A DNA stretch of 64,000 bases, from positions 1 to 64,000 of the forward strand of contig MNRL01000020.1 in the NCBI GenBank assembly GCA_001915925.1. Reading direction: 5' to 3'. The DNA is from Clostridium sp. CAG:354_28_25. Lineage in GTDB: Bacteria > Bacillota > Clostridia > TANB77 > CAG-508. Positions 51,800-60,775 of this stretch are shown one piece after another. The notes beneath the pieces were generated by a model. That model was not told where the DNA came from. It ran no database searches and saw only the letters and a list, made by a program, of their open reading frames with translations. How positions within the stretch are numbered: the first letter of the stretch is position 1; the number at the start of each line of letters is the position of its first letter. Made by a program: the position numbers and the translations under genes.

Positions 51800-52141
51800 A
51801 TGGATAGTAAAAGCCAAGAAATCTATTCTGAACTTAGTGCTTTTTTGGATAGTATAGATGAAGAAAGAAGAAACAAAATACCAGAAGACTTAAGAGAATT
51901 AATAAATAGTAAAAAAGACGATAATTATACACCTAAATATCCAAAAGGAACTCCTTTAGAAAAATTAAAAATGAAAAAAGAAACAAAGGATATGGTTAAT
52001 TTACTAAACTTTAATTATTGGTGTGAAAACGAACAACAAAGAAAAGAATTAATGGAACGAATAGCAAATGGAAAGAAAAATGAAGGAGCAAAAGTAAATG
52101 CATTCGATAAGATAAAAAATATATTTAAAAAGAAAAGCTAA
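51800..52141 (+). CDS. small uncharacterised protein, paralogue of the 8475 product
   Basis: A 113-residue charged protein (MDSKSQEIYSELSAFLDSI…KIPEDLRELINSKKDDNY…KKETKDMVNLLNFNYW…) ending in a basic KIKNIFKKKS tail. It shares order and spacing with the 8475 protein. AAAGGAGG selects ATG 51800. Function unknown; it stands alone here with its own promoter. Confidence 0.7.
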   Translation: MDSKSQEIYSELSAFLDSIDEERRNKIPEDLRELINSKKDDNYTPKYPKGTPLEKLKMKKETKDMVNLLNFNYWCENEQQRKELMERIANGKKNEGAKVNAFDKIKNIFKKKS

Positions 52142-52176
52142 AAGCTTTTCTTTTTTACTTATATTAAATAAAACTA

Positions 52177-53874
52177 CTAAGCATTAAATTGGCTTTTGTA
52201 CATATTATAATATGCTCCTTTTTTATCTATTAATTCATCATGAGTTCCAACTTCTACGATATTACCATCTTCTATAAAAACAATAAAATCGCAGTTCTTT
52301 ATTGTAGATAATCTGTGTGCAATAATTATTGATGTAGAATTTTCTGTTAATTTTAAAATAGCTTTTTTTATCATATCCTCAGTTAGTAAATCGATATTAC
52401 TTGTGGCTTCATCCAAAATTAAGATGGGAGGTTTTATTATCATAATTCTGGCAATGTTTAATAGCTGTACTTCTCCTTCAGAAAGCATATCAGAATTTGA
52501 TATATACGTATCATAGCCATCAGGTAATTTTTCTATAAAAGAATCAGCAAAAGCTAATTTAGATGCTTGTTTAATTTCTTCTATACTTGCAGTAGGTTTT
52601 CCATATGCAATATTTTCACTAATAGTACCTTGAAAAATCTTAGTATCTTGAAGAACCATACCGATATTTTTTCTTAAATTATCAATATTAATCTTTTTTA
52701 TATTTGTATTATCAATTAATATTTCACCACTAGATATTTCATAAAATCTATTTAATAAATTAATTATTGTAGTTTTACCAGAACCTGTTTTGCCAACTAT
52801 AGCAATACTTTTTCCATTAGGAATATATAAATTAAAATCCTGTATAAAAGGTTTATCAGTATACGAAAAATATACATTTTTAAATTCTATAGAATAATTA
52901 GGTTTTTCTGGCAGTTTAATACTATTACTAGAAGGTAGATTTTCTATAATAGGAGTAGTTATAAATTTTAAAATCCTTTTGTAAGAAGCAATAGCAGTTT
53001 GGATTTCACTAAACACAGCTGTTATTTCGTTAAATGGTCTAGTAAACAAATTAGTATATATTAAAAAAGTAGAGATATTACCAATTGTTAAATTTCCGTT
53101 TTTACAAAATATAATTCCAAGCATAGCAATTATTATATAAGAAAGGTTTGAAACAAACCTAGTACTTGGATTTGTAAGTGAAGAATAAAACTGCGTTTTA
53201 TACCCATAGTTATATAATTCAGAATTTTTTTCTTTAAAATTTTTGCTAGATATTTCATTATAATTAAAATTATCTAAAGTCTTTTTGCCACTTATTAATT
53301 CATCAGTATATGCATTTAACTTTGCTAATAAATCAGCTCTTTTAACAAACATATTATTTGTATGTGAAACAATATATTTAGATATAACAAACATTAGTAA
53401 AGATAAGAATATAAGTAAAACTGTTAAAGGTATATTTAAAGTTATCATTATATAAGTAGCTAATATAATTGTAAATATTCCACTTATAATTTTAGAAACA
53501 CTTTGCATAGTTCCATTAGAAATATTTTCTATATCTGTAGAAAACATGTTTATAATTTCGCCTTTTTCAAAGTTTTCCAAAATAGATAGAGGTAAATTAT
53601 TTATTTTATTAAAAAGAATAGTCCTAATATTTCGAGAAAGCTTTGTAGCATAACTAGTTAAAAAATAATTTAATAAAAAATTACTAATAAATAGAAAAAT
53701 AAATATTAGAGCAAGACTAATAAAATAATTTATTAAAGTTGTATTTATTCCTAGTTTATCTATTAAATTACCTATTATAACAGGATAAGTAATACTTAAG
53801 CCTGCAGAAAGGACAGAAAAAATAATTATTAATAAAATATAAAATTTAGAAAACTTAAATTTAAATAATTTCAT
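52177..53874 (-). CDS. ABC exporter half-transporter with a degenerate signature
   Basis: A 565-residue half-transporter: six membrane helices (about 10-300) and a nucleotide-binding domain with Walker A GKTGSGKTT, Walker B ILILDEATSNID with the catalytic Glu, and a degenerate signature LSEGEVQLLNIARI in place of LSGGQ. It pairs with the product of 53878, 3 bases upstream on the same strand. Substrate unknown; drugs, lipids or peptides are all possible for this family. Confidence 0.92.
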   Translation of the reverse strand: MKLFKFKFSKFYILLIIIFSVLSAGLSITYPVIIGNLIDKLGINTTLINYFISLALIFIFLFISNFLLNYFLTSYATKLSRNIRTILFNKINNLPLSILENFEKGEIINMFSTDIENISNGTMQSVSKIISGIFTIILATYIMITLNIPLTVLLIFLSLLMFVISKYIVSHTNNMFVKRADLLAKLNAYTDELISGKKTLDNFNYNEISSKNFKEKNSELYNYGYKTQFYSSLTNPSTRFVSNLSYIIIAMLGIIFCKNGNLTIGNISTFLIYTNLFTRPFNEITAVFSEIQTAIASYKRILKFITTPIIENLPSSNSIKLPEKPNYSIEFKNVYFSYTDKPFIQDFNLYIPNGKSIAIVGKTGSGKTTIINLLNRFYEISSGEILIDNTNIKKINIDNLRKNIGMVLQDTKIFQGTISENIAYGKPTASIEEIKQASKLAFADSFIEKLPDGYDTYISNSDMLSEGEVQLLNIARIMIIKPPILILDEATSNIDLLTEDMIKKAILKLTENSTSIIIAHRLSTIKNCDFIVFIEDGNIVEVGTHDELIDKKGAYYNMYKSQFNA

Positions 53875-53877
53875 AAA

Positions 53878-55596
53878 TTATGCTCCTTTGCTTACGCTGT
53901 TTTGAAGTTCATATATTTTTTTATATAATTCAGAATTGTTTAATAGCTCGGTATGTGTACCGATATTTTCAATTTTTCCATTATTAAAAACTAAGATTCT
54001 AGAACAGTTTTTGATTGTAGATGTTTTTTGTGAGGCTATAAATGTTGTAATATTATGTTCTTTAGAATAATTAAAGATATTTTGTAATACTTGTGATTCT
54101 GTATATAAATCTAATGCGCTTGTAACATCATCAAAAATTAACACTTTAGGGTTACCAATAAAACCTCTTGCAATATTTATACGTTGCTTTTGACCACCAG
54201 ATAAATTAGATGCATTATTTTGTAAAACAAAGTTTAAGGTGTTTTCTTTTTGATTAACAAATTCACTTGCATTAGAAAGCTCCAGACTTTTTTGTATTTC
54301 TTCTTTAGAAGTAACTCTACCTAAAGCAATGTTTTCAAAAATTGTAGCTGTAATAAAATCTGGCTTTTGACCAATATATGTTATGTTAGATTTTAAAAAG
54401 CTTGAATCATATTTTCTTATATCTTCACCATATAATTTTAAGTTACCAGAAGAAATATTTAATGAATTGTTTAGAAGTTTTAAAAAAGTACTTTTCCCTG
54501 AACCTGTAAGACCTATAATACCAATAGTTTCGCCAGGCTTTATTTTTAATGATATATCTCTTAAATTGTTAGTAGTAAAATATGAAAAATTTACATTGGA
54601 TATATCAAAAATATAGTTGTTAAGTTTAAATTCTTTAAGGGTACCAGTTTGTTTATTCTCTTTTAGGTTAAATAATTCTATTATACGGTTTGAAGAAGCG
54701 AAAGCTTTTGTGTAAATTGCAACTAAGTTTGAAAGTACAACAACAGCCAATAGCATCTCAGAAATGTAATTTATTATTGCAATAATTTCACCTTTAGATA
54801 AATTACCAAATCCAAACTCGACATTGCTTATATTTAAAACTATTAGTGTAGTAAAGTTTAAAATAAATATAGAGACAGGATTTAGTAAAAAGGATAAAAT
54901 AGTTGCAAGTTTACTATAGATATATGTTAGATTATTTACTTTATCAAATTTTGTTTTTTCTGTATTTTGTGTTACAAAACTACGAATTAATTTAATATTA
55001 GTTAAGTTTTCTTTTATTCTTAATGTTAGCTTGTCTAACTGTAAATTAGCTTTTTGATAGATCTTACTAGCAGATTTTGCAATTAGTAAAATTACTAGAA
55101 ATAGTATAATACTTGCTACAAGAACATTTATTGCAATTTGTATGTTTATTAATGAGATCATAATAATTGATCCAATAAAAATAAAAGGAACTCTTATTAC
55201 TAATCTTATGAACATAGCAATTCCTGTTTCTAAATTAGTAACATCATTAATAATTCGATTAACTATGGCAGAACTACCAATACTATTTAATTTATTAGAA
55301 GGAACTCTTTGAATATGAGCAAATAATTTTTCACGCAAAGTTTTGCTATATCCTTGCGAAGTAATTGCAGCTATATATTGCGCACTACAAGCAAAAATAA
55401 GTCCTAATATTACAAGTATAATTAATCCAATGGAGTAATACATGAGCTCTGCAGAAGAGAAGGTATTATAATTATCTATAAAAAGGGCAATAATAATTGG
55501 CAATAGTACTTCTATTATTGCTTCTAACAATTTTAATATTGGTCCAACTATTAAATTTATTTTATATTTTTTTAAATATATTAATAATTTCTTCAT
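53878..55596 (-). CDS. ABC exporter half-transporter with a non-canonical Walker B
   Basis: A 572-residue half-transporter with six helices and an NBD. Walker A is GLTGSGKST and the signature is canonical (LSGGQKQRINIARG), but Walker B reads VLIFDDVTSALD, with Asp where the catalytic Glu should be. AAAGGA upstream selects ATG 55596. First gene of the exporter pair. With the 52177 protein it forms one competent and one degenerate ATP site. Confidence 0.92.
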   Translation of the reverse strand: MKKLLIYLKKYKINLIVGPILKLLEAIIEVLLPIIIALFIDNYNTFSSAELMYYSIGLIILVILGLIFACSAQYIAAITSQGYSKTLREKLFAHIQRVPSNKLNSIGSSAIVNRIINDVTNLETGIAMFIRLVIRVPFIFIGSIIMISLINIQIAINVLVASIILFLVILLIAKSASKIYQKANLQLDKLTLRIKENLTNIKLIRSFVTQNTEKTKFDKVNNLTYIYSKLATILSFLLNPVSIFILNFTTLIVLNISNVEFGFGNLSKGEIIAIINYISEMLLAVVVLSNLVAIYTKAFASSNRIIELFNLKENKQTGTLKEFKLNNYIFDISNVNFSYFTTNNLRDISLKIKPGETIGIIGLTGSGKSTFLKLLNNSLNISSGNLKLYGEDIRKYDSSFLKSNITYIGQKPDFITATIFENIALGRVTSKEEIQKSLELSNASEFVNQKENTLNFVLQNNASNLSGGQKQRINIARGFIGNPKVLIFDDVTSALDLYTESQVLQNIFNYSKEHNITTFIASQKTSTIKNCSRILVFNNGKIENIGTHTELLNNSELYKKIYELQNSVSKGA

Positions 55597-55749
55597 AAAA
55601 CTAAATCCTTTCGTAACTTGTAAAGTCAAAATTATTATATCATTAAAGTAATAAAAATATGTAGTTATTTCATATAAAAAATATACATATATAAGTGGAC
55701 ATTTTGTGGTATATAATATAAAATGTACTATAGATTTAGGAGGAAAAAG

Positions 55750-56502
55750 ATGAAAGCTTTAGTTACAGGTGCATCATCGGGAATAGGAGAGGAAATAGCA
55801 AAAGAATTAGGAAAGCGTGGATATGATATAATTCTTGTTGCTAGAAATGAAGAAAAATTAAAAGATGTTGCCTCAAAGATAAAAACAAATACTAAAATAA
55901 TAACTATGGATTTATCTAATAAAGAAAATTGTGAAAAGCTATATGAAGAAACAAAAAATGAAGACATAGATATCTTAATAAATAATGCAGGTTTTGGTGT
56001 TCATGGAAAATTTTGCGATACGGATTTAGATAAAGAAGTGCAAATGATAGAAACTAATATAACTGCAGTTCATATTTTAATGAAATTGTATTTAAAAGAT
56101 ATGATAAAAAAAGATAGAGGTCACATTTTAAATGTTGCTTCTATGGCAGCTTTTGGACCAGGTCCATTGATGAGCTCATATTATGCATCAAAAGCATATG
56201 TTTATAGATTGTCACAAGGTGTAAAAACAGAATTAAGGAAAAATAATTCAAAAGTTAAAATTTCGGTATTATGCCCAGGACCAGTAAGAACAAATTTTAA
56301 TAAAGTAGCAGGAGTAGATTTTGCAGCACCATCATTAAGTAGTGAATATGTTGCAAAATATGCAGTAAAGAAAATGCTAAAAAATAAATTTACAATAGTT
56401 CCTGGTACTTTTATGAAAATAACTAGATTTTTCGAGAAAATAATGCCACATAATTTAGTAAGCAATGTTTCTTATTTTGTAAATTACCGCAAAGATAAAT
56501 GA
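55750..56502 (+). CDS. short-chain dehydrogenase/reductase
   Basis: A 250-residue SDR with TGASSGIGEEIAKELG (cofactor), NNAGFG, catalytic Ser in NVASMA and YYASKAYV (YxxxK). It uses NAD(P)H to reduce or oxidise an unknown substrate; its C-terminal extension (PGTFMKITRFFEKIMPHNLV) resembles the DltE/YqjQ-type SDRs. AGGAGG selects ATG 55750. Its own promoter is unclear. Confidence 0.88.
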   Translation: MKALVTGASSGIGEEIAKELGKRGYDIILVARNEEKLKDVASKIKTNTKIITMDLSNKENCEKLYEETKNEDIDILINNAGFGVHGKFCDTDLDKEVQMIETNITAVHILMKLYLKDMIKKDRGHILNVASMAAFGPGPLMSSYYASKAYVYRLSQGVKTELRKNNSKVKISVLCPGPVRTNFNKVAGVDFAAPSLSSEYVAKYAVKKMLKNKFTIVPGTFMKITRFFEKIMPHNLVSNVSYFVNYRKDK

Positions 56503-56527
56503 ACTTTAGGGACGGGGTTAAAAGTTC
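56501..56527. repeat. REP-like palindrome, copy 12 (GAACTTT arm type)
   Basis: GAACTTT-AGGGACGGGG-AAAAGTTC begins at the SDR stop codon. A further AAAGTTCAT arm lies at about 56564. Confidence 0.75.
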
Positions 56528-56621
56528 AAAAGTGCACATAAAATTCAAATTTTATGGTAGGATTAAAGTTCATAAATGTTTAATTTATTTGCAATACTAG
56601 GTAAAATAAAGGAGAAAAATT

Positions 56622-57176
56622 ATGAAATTAATGTTTGCATCAGATATACATGGAAATGCATATTTTTGTAATAAACTTAAAGAGGCATATAATAAAGAAC
56701 AACCAGAAAAATTAATTTTATTAGGAGATTTACTATATAATAAATCACTTCTATCATTTGGAAGAAATAACGAAAGGCAGAAAACAGCTGGAATCCTGAA
56801 TGACTTAATGGATTATATAATTGCAGTAAGAGGAAATTGTGATACAGATTTAGACCAAGCATTATTATATTTTCCAATAATGAGCGATTATAAAAAACTA
56901 AATGTTGATGGATATGAATTTTTCATAACACATGGTCACTTATATAATAAATATCATTTACCACCTTCAGATAAAAAGGTGATTTTAATACATGGGCATA
57001 CACATGTACCATGTATAGAAAATACAAAAGAATATATGTATTTAAATCCGGGTTCTATATCTGATCCAAGAGAGGGAAATCCTAATACCTATATGATATA
57101 CGAAAATAAAGAATTTATAATTAAAGATTTAGAAGGACACGAGTTTAAAAGTATAAATTTAGATGAATGCTATTAA
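56622..57176 (+). CDS. YfcE/MJ0936-type phosphodiesterase
   Basis: A 184-residue calcineurin-like phosphodiesterase. The metal motifs SDIHGN, LGDLLYN, RGNCD, THGHLY and IHGHTHVP are in order and intact. YfcE-type enzymes cleave phosphodiesters in vitro; the natural substrate is unclear. AAGGAG precedes the ATG, and it overlaps the next gene by 14 bases. Confidence 0.9.
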   Translation: MKLMFASDIHGNAYFCNKLKEAYNKEQPEKLILLGDLLYNKSLLSFGRNNERQKTAGILNDLMDYIIAVRGNCDTDLDQALLYFPIMSDYKKLNVDGYEFFITHGHLYNKYHLPPSDKKVILIHGHTHVPCIENTKEYMYLNPGSISDPREGNPNTYMIYENKEFIIKDLEGHEFKSINLDECY

Positions 57177-57687
57177 TTATGAAAAGATTAAATATCATAT
57201 AGAGTATGGAAAAGTAAAAAATTTATATATTCATATAAAAAATGGTGAGGTAATAGTAAAAGCACCTAGGTTTATTACTAAAAAATACATAGATAAAATT
57301 GTAGAACAAAAAAGAAATTGGATATTAAAAAAGCTAGAAGAAAGTAAAAATAAGCCAGAGGAAAGAGAATATACTAAAACAGATATAGAAAATTTAAAAA
57401 ATAAATTAGAATATATTTTTCCGGAATTAATAAAACAAACAAATTTAGTTCCAAATAAGATAAGAATTAGAAATATAAAATATGCTTGGGGAAGTTGCTC
57501 AAGTAATAAGAATATAACAATAAATCTGAAGCTGGTTAATAAATCAGAAGAGGAAATTAAATATGTTGCATTACATGAATTATGTCATTTAAAATATATG
57601 AATCATTCAGATAAATTTTGGAACTTAGTAGAAAAATATATGCCTAATTATAAAGAGATTAGAAAACAATTAAAAAACAATAGATAA
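57163..57687 (+). CDS. DUF45 (YgjP-like) metallopeptidase-fold protein
   Basis: A 174-residue protein with an N-terminal beta-rich part and a C-terminal zinc-protease motif: His138-Glu139-x-x-His142 in HELCHLKYMNHSDKFW, with His148 as a probable third ligand. This matches the YgjP/DUF45 family. Activity is not established for most members. It overlaps the phosphodiesterase gene, so the two are translated together. Confidence 0.88.
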   Translation: MNAINYEKIKYHIEYGKVKNLYIHIKNGEVIVKAPRFITKKYIDKIVEQKRNWILKKLEESKNKPEEREYTKTDIENLKNKLEYIFPELIKQTNLVPNKIRIRNIKYAWGSCSSNKNITINLKLVNKSEEEIKYVALHELCHLKYMNHSDKFWNLVEKYMPNYKEIRKQLKNNR

Positions 57688-57703
57688 GACAGGAGATACA
57701 AAA

Positions 57704-59203
57704 ATGATAAGTTCAAAAGATGGAATAATAGGTTTTGCAATAGGGGATGCAATGGGAGTTCCAGTAGAATTTACCAACAGGGAAAAACTAATGAGAAATC
57801 CTATAACTTCGATGGAAGGCTTTATGAGCCATAATGTTCCAAAGGGGACTTGGTCAGATGATACATCTATGACAATTGCCACAATGGACTCGATAATTAA
57901 TTCTAATGGAGATATTATAGCAAATGATATGGCAAATAGATTTTTAGAGTGGATGGAAAAGGGAGAATATACACCAGGTGGAAAAATCGTTGATATCGAT
58001 AGGACAACTTTAAGGGCACTAGGTAAATATAAAACAACGAGAAGAAGCGCTGTAAATTGTGGATGTACAAGTAATACAGACAATGGAAATGGCTCATTAA
58101 TGAGAATGTTACCAATAGTGTATTACTCATATTTAAACTGGTTAGAGCAGGACAAAATTTTAAAATTAGTCGCTGGCATATCATCTATTACACATGCAAA
58201 TGAGCTAGTAATTATGGGATGCTATATGTATGTTAATTATGCCATTGAATTATTAAATACTAATAACAGAAAAGCAGCATATTCCAAAATTCAAAATTTA
58301 GATTATTCTATGTTTTCTATGCCAACAATAAGAGCATATACTAGAATTTTGGATCATGAAATTTACCATTATGGTATAGACGAAATAAAGTCATCAAGTT
58401 ATATAGTAGATACATTAGAAGCAGTTTTATGGGTACTTATAAATACAGATACATATAATCAAGCGATAATTGGAGCAATTAACTTGGGTAGTGATACAGA
58501 TACAATTGCAGCTTGTACAGGAGGCTTAGCTGGAATTATTTATGGAATAAAAAGTATTAATTCAGATTGGAAGATTGATTTACGTAAATATTCCGAAATT
58601 ATAGATATTTGTGAACAATTTGATGAAGTATTATATAAACTAAATGGAAAAGAAATTGATAATAATACAGTAAATAAAAATGATATATTAAGAAGAATAG
58701 AAATTGTTAATAATGAAATAACTGAGGTTCCAGCAGATGCATTAGTTTGTGCCAATACATCTGGTAATTTAGGAAGAGGGGGAGAAGGTACAATATTTTC
58801 TAGAGCTGGAATAGAGCTAGAAAACAAATGTAGAGAATTTGACGAATTAAGTAAAGGACAAGCTAAAGTAACAAGAGCATATAGAATTGATACAAAATAT
58901 ATTATTCATACAGTTGTACCAAAGTGGTATGATGAAAGTGAAACAAATCAAAATGAATTATTAGAAGAATGCTATAAAAATATTTTTAGAATTTCTGCAG
59001 ATTACGATATTAAAAGTATTGCAATTCCTACACTTGGAATTGGAGCATGTAGGGCTCCTGTTGATATAGCAGTAAAGATTGCAATAGATGGTATAATAAA
59101 TAACTTTTTTAGAAATACTGATATAGATAAAATTTACATAGTTTGTAACGATTCTAGAATACAAAGGACATATATAGAATACTTAAATAGTTTATTAGAT
59201 TAA
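57704..59203 (+). CDS. ADP-ribosylglycohydrolase-macrodomain fusion
   Basis: A 499-residue protein joining two ADP-ribose enzymes. Residues 1-315 are a DraG/ARH fold: GDAMGVP, WSDDT (50-54) and GSDTDT (262-267) supply the acidic residues that bind the two Mg2+, with GNGSLMR between. Residues about 330-499 are a macrodomain: IVNNEITEVPADALVCANTSGNLGRGG (ADP-ribose loop) and IAIPTLGIGACRAP. Both domain types bind or remove ADP-ribose. The protein should process ADP-ribosylated protein, nucleic acid or a metabolite, but the target is unknown. It starts 16 bases after the DUF45 gene with AGGAG upstream, so all three genes from 56622 probably form one operon. Confidence 0.9.
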   Translation: MISSKDGIIGFAIGDAMGVPVEFTNREKLMRNPITSMEGFMSHNVPKGTWSDDTSMTIATMDSIINSNGDIIANDMANRFLEWMEKGEYTPGGKIVDIDRTTLRALGKYKTTRRSAVNCGCTSNTDNGNGSLMRMLPIVYYSYLNWLEQDKILKLVAGISSITHANELVIMGCYMYVNYAIELLNTNNRKAAYSKIQNLDYSMFSMPTIRAYTRILDHEIYHYGIDEIKSSSYIVDTLEAVLWVLINTDTYNQAIIGAINLGSDTDTIAACTGGLAGIIYGIKSINSDWKIDLRKYSEIIDICEQFDEVLYKLNGKEIDNNTVNKNDILRRIEIVNNEITEVPADALVCANTSGNLGRGGEGTIFSRAGIELENKCREFDELSKGQAKVTRAYRIDTKYIIHTVVPKWYDESETNQNELLEECYKNIFRISADYDIKSIAIPTLGIGACRAPVDIAVKIAIDGIINNFFRNTDIDKIYIVCNDSRIQRTYIEYLNSLLD

Positions 59204-59246
59204 AAAAACTTGGCAGTAGATGTTTTTTCTACCGCCAAGTTTTTAG
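59204..59246 (+). terminator. terminator after the fusion gene
   Basis: AAAAACTTGGC and GCCAAGTTTTT enclose GTAGA-TCTAC, followed by T residues. Confidence 0.85.
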
Positions 59247-59265
59247 TGCGTCTAAAAAAGGAAAT

Positions 59266-59299
59266 ATAGGGAAAAAGGGACATTGCTAAAATCCCTAAT
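59266..59299. repeat. REP-like element, copy 13 (decayed)
   Basis: ATAGGGA and AATCCCTAAT arms enclose AAAGGGACATTGC. It lies at the 3' end of dgt. Confidence 0.6.
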
Positions 59300-60500
59300 A
59301 TTTTACAATGTCATTATATGTTTCTATTGCATAACTATCTGTCATACCAGAAATGTATGTAATAATAGCTGTTTGATAATCTTTAATATTATTCATATCA
59401 TATAAAATTTTATTTTTTAAATGAGTTCTATCTGTTTCTATATTCCAATAGCAAGAAATCCACTTTATAAAAGTATCTATTACTTTAGTATAAAATGGTT
59501 TAATACTGTTTAATTTTTCTAAAGTATTCATACCATCATAACATTCATTTAAAGTATTAAATATTTCATTTAGCACAAGACTAAAATATCTTTCTGAAGG
59601 GTTCATACATTTGTGTTTATAGATATATTTGTAATTAAATTGTTTTAACCTTTTTATCTTTTCAAATGTAGTTTCAGAAAATTTTAAGCCTTCTTCTAAA
59701 GAGGAATTAATACATAAATCAGCTATTAAATCACCTATAATATTAGTATTATTTAAATTAGCACTTCTAGGTTGTTCTAATAAATCATATAATTCGTTTA
59801 AATTACTATCTAGTATTCCCATAGAAATGGCATCTTCTATATCTCTGCCTAAATAAGAGATTTTATCAGAAATTTTAACAACACAACCCTCCCAAGTATA
59901 TGGAGAATATTGGTTAAGTTTAATATAATCTTTTTCTAAATCGATAAATTCAGTTCTAGGTTTTAAAGAAATTTCATCAATTTCACCACAGTGAGATATA
60001 ATACCATCTCTTACTGCATATGTTAAGTTTAGATTTTTTTCTTCGTTGTTAACATTTGTTAGCAATTCAATATTATCAACAAAATTTAAACCATTTCTTT
60101 CATGCCAAAAAGCTTCTAAATCATTTTCCATACAGATTCTATTTAAGATTTGTTCACCTTTATGTCCAAAAGGACTATGGCCAATATCGTGTGATATAGA
60201 AATAGCTCTTGTTAAAGTGGTATTTAAACCTAATGCTTTTGCAATGGTATAACTTGTTGCATCAACATTATTTACATGTTCAATACGAGTACAAATATGA
60301 TCATTTTTTGGTAAAAAGAATACTTGGGTTTTATGCTTTAATCTTCTATAAGCATTACAATATATAATTCTATCATAATCTCTTTCGAATTCAGAACGTA
60401 CATCGTTTTCTTTTTTATACAATTCATCTTTTCTTGAAATTAAATTATTCCAATTAGGGTTAGATGGGGTAGCAGCAACACTACTAAATTTTAAGTTCAT
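59295..60500 (-). CDS. dgt: deoxyguanosinetriphosphate triphosphohydrolase-like protein
   Basis: A 401-residue HD-domain enzyme that hydrolyses dNTPs to deoxynucleoside and triphosphate. YRRLKHKTQVF opens the domain and ISHDIGHSPFGHKGE holds the HD metal site; the first His lies in RIEHVNNV. It would control dNTP pools. It is divergent from ctsR. AGGAGG precedes the ATG. Confidence 0.9.
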   Translation of the reverse strand: MNLKFSSVAATPSNPNWNNLISRKDELYKKENDVRSEFERDYDRIIYCNAYRRLKHKTQVFFLPKNDHICTRIEHVNNVDATSYTIAKALGLNTTLTRAISISHDIGHSPFGHKGEQILNRICMENDLEAFWHERNGLNFVDNIELLTNVNNEEKNLNLTYAVRDGIISHCGEIDEISLKPRTEFIDLEKDYIKLNQYSPYTWEGCVVKISDKISYLGRDIEDAISMGILDSNLNELYDLLEQPRSANLNNTNIIGDLIADLCINSSLEEGLKFSETTFEKIKRLKQFNYKYIYKHKCMNPSERYFSLVLNEIFNTLNECYDGMNTLEKLNSIKPFYTKVIDTFIKWISCYWNIETDRTHLKNKILYDMNNIKDYQTAIITYISGMTDSYAIETYNDIVKY

Positions 60501-60601
60501 TAAAATACCTCCTATAATTTATATATAAAATAGTGTACCATAAAAATAATATATTGATAAGAAATTTTGTTCGAAAAAAATAAAAAAATTAAAAAAAGTA
60601 C

Positions 60602-60664
60602 TTGCATTTTTTGCAAAAGAGAGTATAATATAATTTGTAAAGGTCAAAGAAAGTCAAAGTCAAA
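60602..60664 (+). promoter_or_regulatory. ctsR operon promoter and CtsR operator
   Basis: TTGCAT (60602-60607) and TATAAT (60624-60629) are 16 bases apart. Downstream, GGTCAAA-GAA-AGTCAAA (60642-60658) matches the CtsR heptad repeat RGTCAAANANRGTCAAA, with a third GTCAAA adjoining (60659-60664). CtsR bound here would block transcription of its own operon, and heat or protein stress would release it. Confidence 0.9.
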
Positions 60665-60673
60665 ATAGAAAAC

Positions 60674-60749
60674 ATGAACTTTAGGGACGGAGGTAAAAGT
60701 TCATAAATTAACATAAAAAATGAACTTTAAGCCCCGTCCCCAAAGTTCA
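60674..60749. repeat. REP-like palindromes, copy 14 (two inverted copies)
   Basis: ATGAACTTT-AGGGACGG-AAAAGTTCAT (60674-60704) and TGAACTTT-GCCCCGTCCCC-AAAGTTCA (60721-60749) lie in the ctsR leader between operator and start codon. Because the two cores are in opposite orientation, the whole region could fold into one larger hairpin. Confidence 0.8.
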
Positions 60750-60775
60750 AAAGTTCACATAAAGGAAGTGAAAAA

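Noticed and set aside
6368..60749. CRISPR array made of the recurring palindromes
   Set aside because: Copies are kilobases apart, vary in sequence and have no regular spacers.
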